Shown: piece after piece, positions 61,004 through 64,000 of the stretch
How the letters are laid out: every line of letters begins with the position of its first letter
Position numbering within the stretch: position 1 is the first letter of the stretch
NCBI RefSeq assembly: GCF_001428305.1
Contig: NZ_LMRZ01000008.1
Location: forward strand, 1-64,000
DNA: 64,000 bases
From: Janibacter sp. Soil728
GTDB lineage: Bacteria > Actinomycetota > Actinomycetes > Actinomycetales > Dermatophilaceae
Direction of reading: 5' to 3'
The notes under the pieces: generated by a model
Seen by the model: only the letters and a program-made list of their open reading frames with translations
Databases searched by the model: none
Told to the model about the DNA's origin: nothing
Translations under genes and position numbers: made by a program

Positions 61004-61381
61004 GTGGCTGGACGACGTCGGATCCCCGTGGACGAAGGGTGGTCCGCGCTGCACGCGTGGTCAGCCATGCAGGACCGTTCGACGGTGGACCGCGCGACCC
61101 TCGCGACCGCGGTGCGACACACCGTCGCCGAGCTGGCCGACGCTGCCCCCGGCCGCAGCGTGGAGGTGCGGGTTCCTCCCTTCGCCGCAGCGCAGTGCGT
61201 GGCGGGCCCGGTCCACACCCGCGGCACCCCGCCCGCCGTGGTCGAGACCGACCCGCAGACCTGGCTGGAGCTGGCCGTCGGTGACCTCGCCTGGGCGGAC
61301 GGTGTGGCCGAAGGGAGGGTCCGCGTCAGCGGTCAGCGCACGGACCTGTCGGCCCACCTGCCCCTGCGCGAAGGGGGCTGA
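61004..61381 (+). CDS. Sterol-carrier (SCP2)-like family protein
   Basis: A 125-aa protein resembling the actinobacterial sterol-carrier family often found near purF. It begins MAGRRRIPVDEGWSALHAW and has an alpha helix (VRHTVAELADAAPG), a VEVRVPPFAAAQC strand region, then the TDPQTWLELAVGDLAW segment, which matches the SCP2 core. It probably binds a lipid. GTG 61004 is placed 6 bases after GACAAT, a possible -10. Its last 56 bases overlap the convergent oxidoreductase gene. Confidence 0.78.
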   Translation: MAGRRRIPVDEGWSALHAWSAMQDRSTVDRATLATAVRHTVAELADAAPGRSVEVRVPPFAAAQCVAGPVHTRGTPPAVVETDPQTWLELAVGDLAWADGVAEGRVRVSGQRTDLSAHLPLREGG

Positions 61382-62411
61382 GCAGCTCGTCGACGACCGC
61401 CAGCAGGCGGACGGACTCGTCCAGCGGCATGACGGGGGACTCCGTCTCGCCTGCGGCGACCCGCAGAGCGACCTCGGTCGCCTCGTGGCGCAGCCCGCGG
61501 TGCTGCTCGATCGGGTCGCCGACCATCTCGTCGAGGACGACGCCGTCCGCGCCGACCAGCCGCATCGTCGTCGGCTGGTAGAACATCGAGTCCAGCTCCA
61601 GCCGTGCCCAGGTGCCGTTGACCGAGGCCGTCGTCGGGGAGGATGCGGACATGTCCGTGGCGAGGGAGCCGACCGCGCCCGTTGGCCCCTGCACGACGAA
61701 GGCGAGCCGTCGGTCGACCCCGCGATCGGTGAGCGAGCCCAGGCCGGCGGCGCTGGAGATGCCCCCGAGGACCAGCGAGGCGAAGGACAGCGGGTAGATG
61801 CCCAGGTCGAGCATCGCTCCACCTGCGAGGTCCGGACTGGCCAGACGCTCGGGGCCCTCCGGCCACAGCGGGATGGAGTGGTCCGCGAGCACGGTGCTGA
61901 CCTCGCCGAGGATCCCGGAGTCGAGGACCTGCCGCAGGACGTCGATGTGCGGGAGGAAGCGGGTCCACATCGCCTCCATGCAGAAGACCCCGGCCTCCCG
62001 GGCCGCGGCGACGATCTGCGACGCCTCGCCAGCGGTGGGAGCCATCGCCTTCTCGACGAGGACGTGCTTGCCGGCCGCGATCGCGAGCAGGGCGTGCTCG
62101 AGGTGCTCGCTGTGCGGGCTCGCGACATACACGACGTCGACGTGCGGGTCGGCCACGAGACTCGCGTAGTCACCGTGCGCACGGGCTCCCGGGGCGTGCT
62201 CGCCGACGAAGGCCTGCGCGCGCCCGAGATCACGGGAGCCGATCGCCACCACCTGCTGGCTCGTGCCCTGCAGGGAGAAGGCCATCTCCGAGGCGATCCA
62301 CCCGGCGCCCAGCAGGCCCCACCGCAGCGGTGGAGCACTCGCCGGGTCCGGCGTCCGGGCGGGTGGGAGCTTCATCCCCGGGACGTCGGCATGCGGGCGC
62401 TGGCTGCTCAT
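61326..62411 (-). CDS. Gfo/Idh/MocA-family oxidoreductase
   Basis: A 361-aa NAD(P)-dependent oxidoreductase, usually acting on sugars, inositols or dihydrodiols. The Rossmann start is WGLLGAGWIASEM (about residues 31-43). The catalytic EKAMA segment (Lys near 121) and the GGAMLDLGIYPL segment (about 197-208) are present. ATG 62411 gives a 28-residue N-terminal tail; ATG 62375 would start close to the fold. The 3' end overlaps the SCP2-like gene by 56 bases on the opposite strand. Its start codon is only 22 bases from that of the divergent small membrane protein. Confidence 0.88.
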   Translation of the reverse strand: MSSQRPHADVPGMKLPPARTPDPASAPPLRWGLLGAGWIASEMAFSLQGTSQQVVAIGSRDLGRAQAFVGEHAPGARAHGDYASLVADPHVDVVYVASPHSEHLEHALLAIAAGKHVLVEKAMAPTAGEASQIVAAAREAGVFCMEAMWTRFLPHIDVLRQVLDSGILGEVSTVLADHSIPLWPEGPERLASPDLAGGAMLDLGIYPLSFASLVLGGISSAAGLGSLTDRGVDRRLAFVVQGPTGAVGSLATDMSASSPTTASVNGTWARLELDSMFYQPTTMRLVGADGVVLDEMVGDPIEQHRGLRHEATEVALRVAAGETESPVMPLDESVRLLAVVDELLSPLRAGAGGPTGPCADR

Positions 62412-62417
62412 GGACTC

Positions 62418-62427
62418 AACCTACGAT
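62418..62427. promoter_or_regulatory. Overlapping divergent -10 boxes
   Basis: AACCTACGAT reads as TAGGTT on the minus strand (62418-62423, 6 bases from ATG 62411) and as TACGAT on the plus strand (62422-62427, 6 bases from GTG 62434). The two boxes share two bases, so only one polymerase could bind at a time. Confidence 0.5.
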
Positions 62428-62433
62428 GGAGGG

Positions 62434-62667
62434 GTGAGCACCAAACGCCCCCGAAGCAATCCCAAGCCCGTCCCCTTCGTCGCGACCGGGGCGATCATCG
62501 GCTTCATCGTCTTCGGCGTCATCTCGTGGATCGGGCCCAACCGCAACGAGGGCTTCGACATCACCTACGACCCGAGCGCGGCCCTGGGCTACATGAGCGT
62601 CCTCGGTCTGCTGCTGGGCGCCCTGGTCGGCGCCGTCGTCGTCGCGCTGCTCACCTACCGCAGGTAG
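62434..62667 (+). CDS. Small two-helix membrane protein of unknown function
   Basis: A 77-aa protein with a basic Pro-rich start (STKRPRSNPKPVP), two hydrophobic helices (about residues 15-32 and 52-72) joined by a polar loop with EGFDITYDPS, and a YRR end. I recall similar proteins encoded near purF in other Actinobacteria, but know no function. GTG 62434 has GGAGG directly upstream and a -10 box 6 bases away, so either initiation mode could operate. The gene ends 117 bases before purF. Confidence 0.75.
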   Translation: MSTKRPRSNPKPVPFVATGAIIGFIVFGVISWIGPNRNEGFDITYDPSAALGYMSVLGLLLGALVGAVVVALLTYRR

Positions 62668-62682
62668 AAGCACCCTCCCTTC

Positions 62683-62731
62683 GCACGACCTCAAGGAGAT
62701 TCGCCCTCGGGTGTGCACGACCTCAAGGAGA
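62683..62731 (+). repeat. 17-bp direct repeat upstream of purF
   Basis: GCACGACCTCAAGGAGA occurs at 62683-62699 and again at 62715-62731, 32 bases apart (about three helical turns). Each copy has the near palindrome CCTCAAGG. The second copy lies 54 bases before the purF start. A regulator that binds both copies on one face of the helix would fit. Confidence 0.6.
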
Positions 62732-62784
62732 GGGGAAGTGGAGGGGGACGCGGGGTAGCACGCGCCTGTGGGAGACTGGTCCCC

Positions 62785-64000
62785 GTGCCACGCGGAGACG
62801 GAAACCTGTCCCATGACCTGCTACCAGGCGAAAAGGGACCTCAAGACGCTTGCGGTGTCTTCGGCGTCTGGGCGCCCGGTGAGGACGTCGCCAAGCTGAC
62901 CTACTACGGGCTGTACGCGCTGCAGCACCGTGGCCAGGAGTCGGCAGGCATCGCGACCTCCAACGGGAGGCAGATCCTCGTCTACAAGGACATGGGTCTG
63001 GTCTCCCAGGTCTTCGACGAGCGGAGCCTGTCCACCCTTCGCGGTCACATCGCCGTCGGCCACTGCCGCTACTCCACGACCGGTGGGTCGACCTGGGAAA
63101 ACGCGCAGCCGACCCTCGGCGGGCACGAGACCGGCACGGTGGCCCTGGCCCACAACGGCAACCTCGTCAACTCCGCCGAGCTGCGTGAGCTCGTCGAGAG
63201 CCACGGCGACGAGATCCCCGGTGACGACGGCAAGATCCGCCGGATCACCGATGGCGAGCTGCGCCGCGGCAACACCTCCGACACGGCTCTGGTCACCGCC
63301 CTCCTGGCGCACGACGAGCACCAGTCGCTCGAGGACGCCGCGATGGACCTGCTGCCCAAGCTGCGCGGCGCCTTCTGCTTCGTCTTCATGAACGAGAACA
63401 CCCTCTACGCGGCCCGCGACCCCCAGGGTCTGCGGCCCCTGGTCATCGGTCGCCTCGAGCGAGGGTGGGTCGTCGCGTCCGAGACCGCGGCCCTGGACAT
63501 CGTCGGTGCCTCCTTCGTCCGCGAGGTCGAGCCCGGCGAGCTGGTCACCATCGACGAGGACGGGCTGCGCACCCAGCAGTTCGCCGAGCCGGCCCGCAAG
63601 GGCTGCGTCTTCGAGTACGTCTACCTCGCCCGCCCCGACACGACGATCAACGGCACGACCGTCCACGAGGCCCGCGTCGAGATGGGCCGCACCCTGGCCC
63701 GGGAGCACCCGGTCGAGGCCGACCTCGTCATCGCGACACCAGAGTCCGGGACCCCTGCGGCGATCGGCTACGCGCAGGAGTCGGGGATCCCCTTCGGCCA
63801 GGGGCTGGTCAAGAACGCCTACGTCGGACGCACCTTCATCCAGCCGAGCCAGACGATCCGTCAGCTCGGCATCCGGCTCAAGCTCAACCCGCTGCACCAC
63901 GTGATCAAGGGCAAGCGCCTGATCATCGTCGACGACTCCATCGTGCGCGGCAACACCCAGCGGGCCGTCGTGCGGATGCTGCGCGAAGCAGGCGCTGCCG
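62785..64000 (+). CDS. purF: Amidophosphoribosyltransferase, 5' part (gene runs off the window)
   Basis: The first 405 residues of PurF, which starts purine synthesis by making phosphoribosylamine from PRPP and glutamine. A 22-residue propeptide precedes Cys23 (DACGVFGVW), the glutaminase nucleophile exposed by self-cleavage. The glutaminase motifs RYSTTGGSTWENAQP and HNGNLVN follow. The PRPP-binding loop IIVDDSIVRGNTQ is near residue 378. GTG 62785 gives the expected propeptide. The gene is open at 64000. It is the last + strand purine gene seen here. Confidence 0.96.
   Translation, partial: MPRGDGNLSHDLLPGEKGPQDACGVFGVWAPGEDVAKLTYYGLYALQHRGQESAGIATSNGRQILVYKDMGLVSQVFDERSLSTLRGHIAVGHCRYSTTGGSTWENAQPTLGGHETGTVALAHNGNLVNSAELRELVESHGDEIPGDDGKIRRITDGELRRGNTSDTALVTALLAHDEHQSLEDAAMDLLPKLRGAFCFVFMNENTLYAARDPQGLRPLVIGRLERGWVVASETAALDIVGASFVREVEPGELVTIDEDGLRTQQFAEPARKGCVFEYVYLARPDTTINGTTVHEARVEMGRTLAREHPVEADLVIATPESGTPAAIGYAQESGIPFGQGLVKNAYVGRTFIQPSQTIRQLGIRLKLNPLHHVIKGKRLIIVDDSIVRGNTQRAVVRMLREAGAA

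Overview
The window is about 70% G+C by eye, gene-dense and actinobacterial. Evidence for this: GTG/TTG starts, ATGA/GTGA overlaps, many starts only 6-8 bases after a TAnnnT -10 box (leaderless layout), a WhiB protein, a DUF3151 gene beside fba, a DUF5302 protein, a HelD/HelR-type RNA polymerase motor and purS/purQ/purL. Protein style and gene order suggest a Micrococcales member close to Intrasporangiaceae (Janibacter-like). That placement is inference. I saw no rRNA, tRNA, CRISPR array, prophage or transposase gene.

1-10.6 kb: a tightly overlapped catabolic operon. It holds a cupin tail, a flavin/[2Fe-2S] oxygenase reductase, an extradiol ring-cleavage dioxygenase, an alpha/beta hydrolase, two SDRs (one without the catalytic residues), a ThDP enzyme, a degenerate hydrolase-like protein, a 71-aa HTH-like protein, a Rieske oxygenase, a small unknown protein, a RidA-like protein and an FAD monooxygenase. 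A convergent MarR gene with a palindromic operator ends it. The gene content fits oxygenase activation, ring cleavage and C-C bond hydrolysis of an aromatic or heteroaromatic compound. I cannot name the substrate.

10.6-28 kb: an Ltp-repeat lipoprotein-like protein, a NarL-type two-component pair, a cation/proton antiporter, a gluconate module (FCD/GntR regulator, GntP, GntK), a diacylglycerol-kinase-like protein, serS, a large LuxR/AAA regulator, a DrrAB-like ABC exporter, a DedA protein, a SpoU/TrmH methyltransferase and PutP.

28-37.7 kb: an aminotransferase and GNAT pair, fba with a DUF3151 gene, a LuxR-type regulator, purA, a DUF5302 protein, an SRPBCC protein, a CrtI-like oxidoreductase and an extended SDR.

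37.7-64 kb: a HelR-like motor, purD, a WhiB-like gene facing soxR, purC, a nucleotidyltransferase/XRE pair resembling a toxin-antitoxin module, an acyl-CoA ligase, a large surface-polysaccharide fusion protein, an ABC1 kinase, purSQL, an MFS exporter with a divergent MarR, a HAD phosphatase, a spermidine-synthase-like protein, a secreted 5'-nucleotidase, an SCP2-like protein, a Gfo/Idh oxidoreductase, a small membrane protein and the start of purF. The purine genes purA, D, C, SQL and F all lie on the + strand, separated by unrelated genes.

The most unusual signal is in the DNA itself. A short word, CGAAGGGRG, recurs dozens of times on both strands, often just after stop codons and as inverted pairs in terminators and even inside genes. 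Several intergenic gaps hold large, nearly perfect palindromes: a 40-bp loopless one centred on CCTAGG with relatives elsewhere, a 106-bp element with 22-bp inverted ends and a 5-bp flanking duplication, and a nested CACGTG cruciform.
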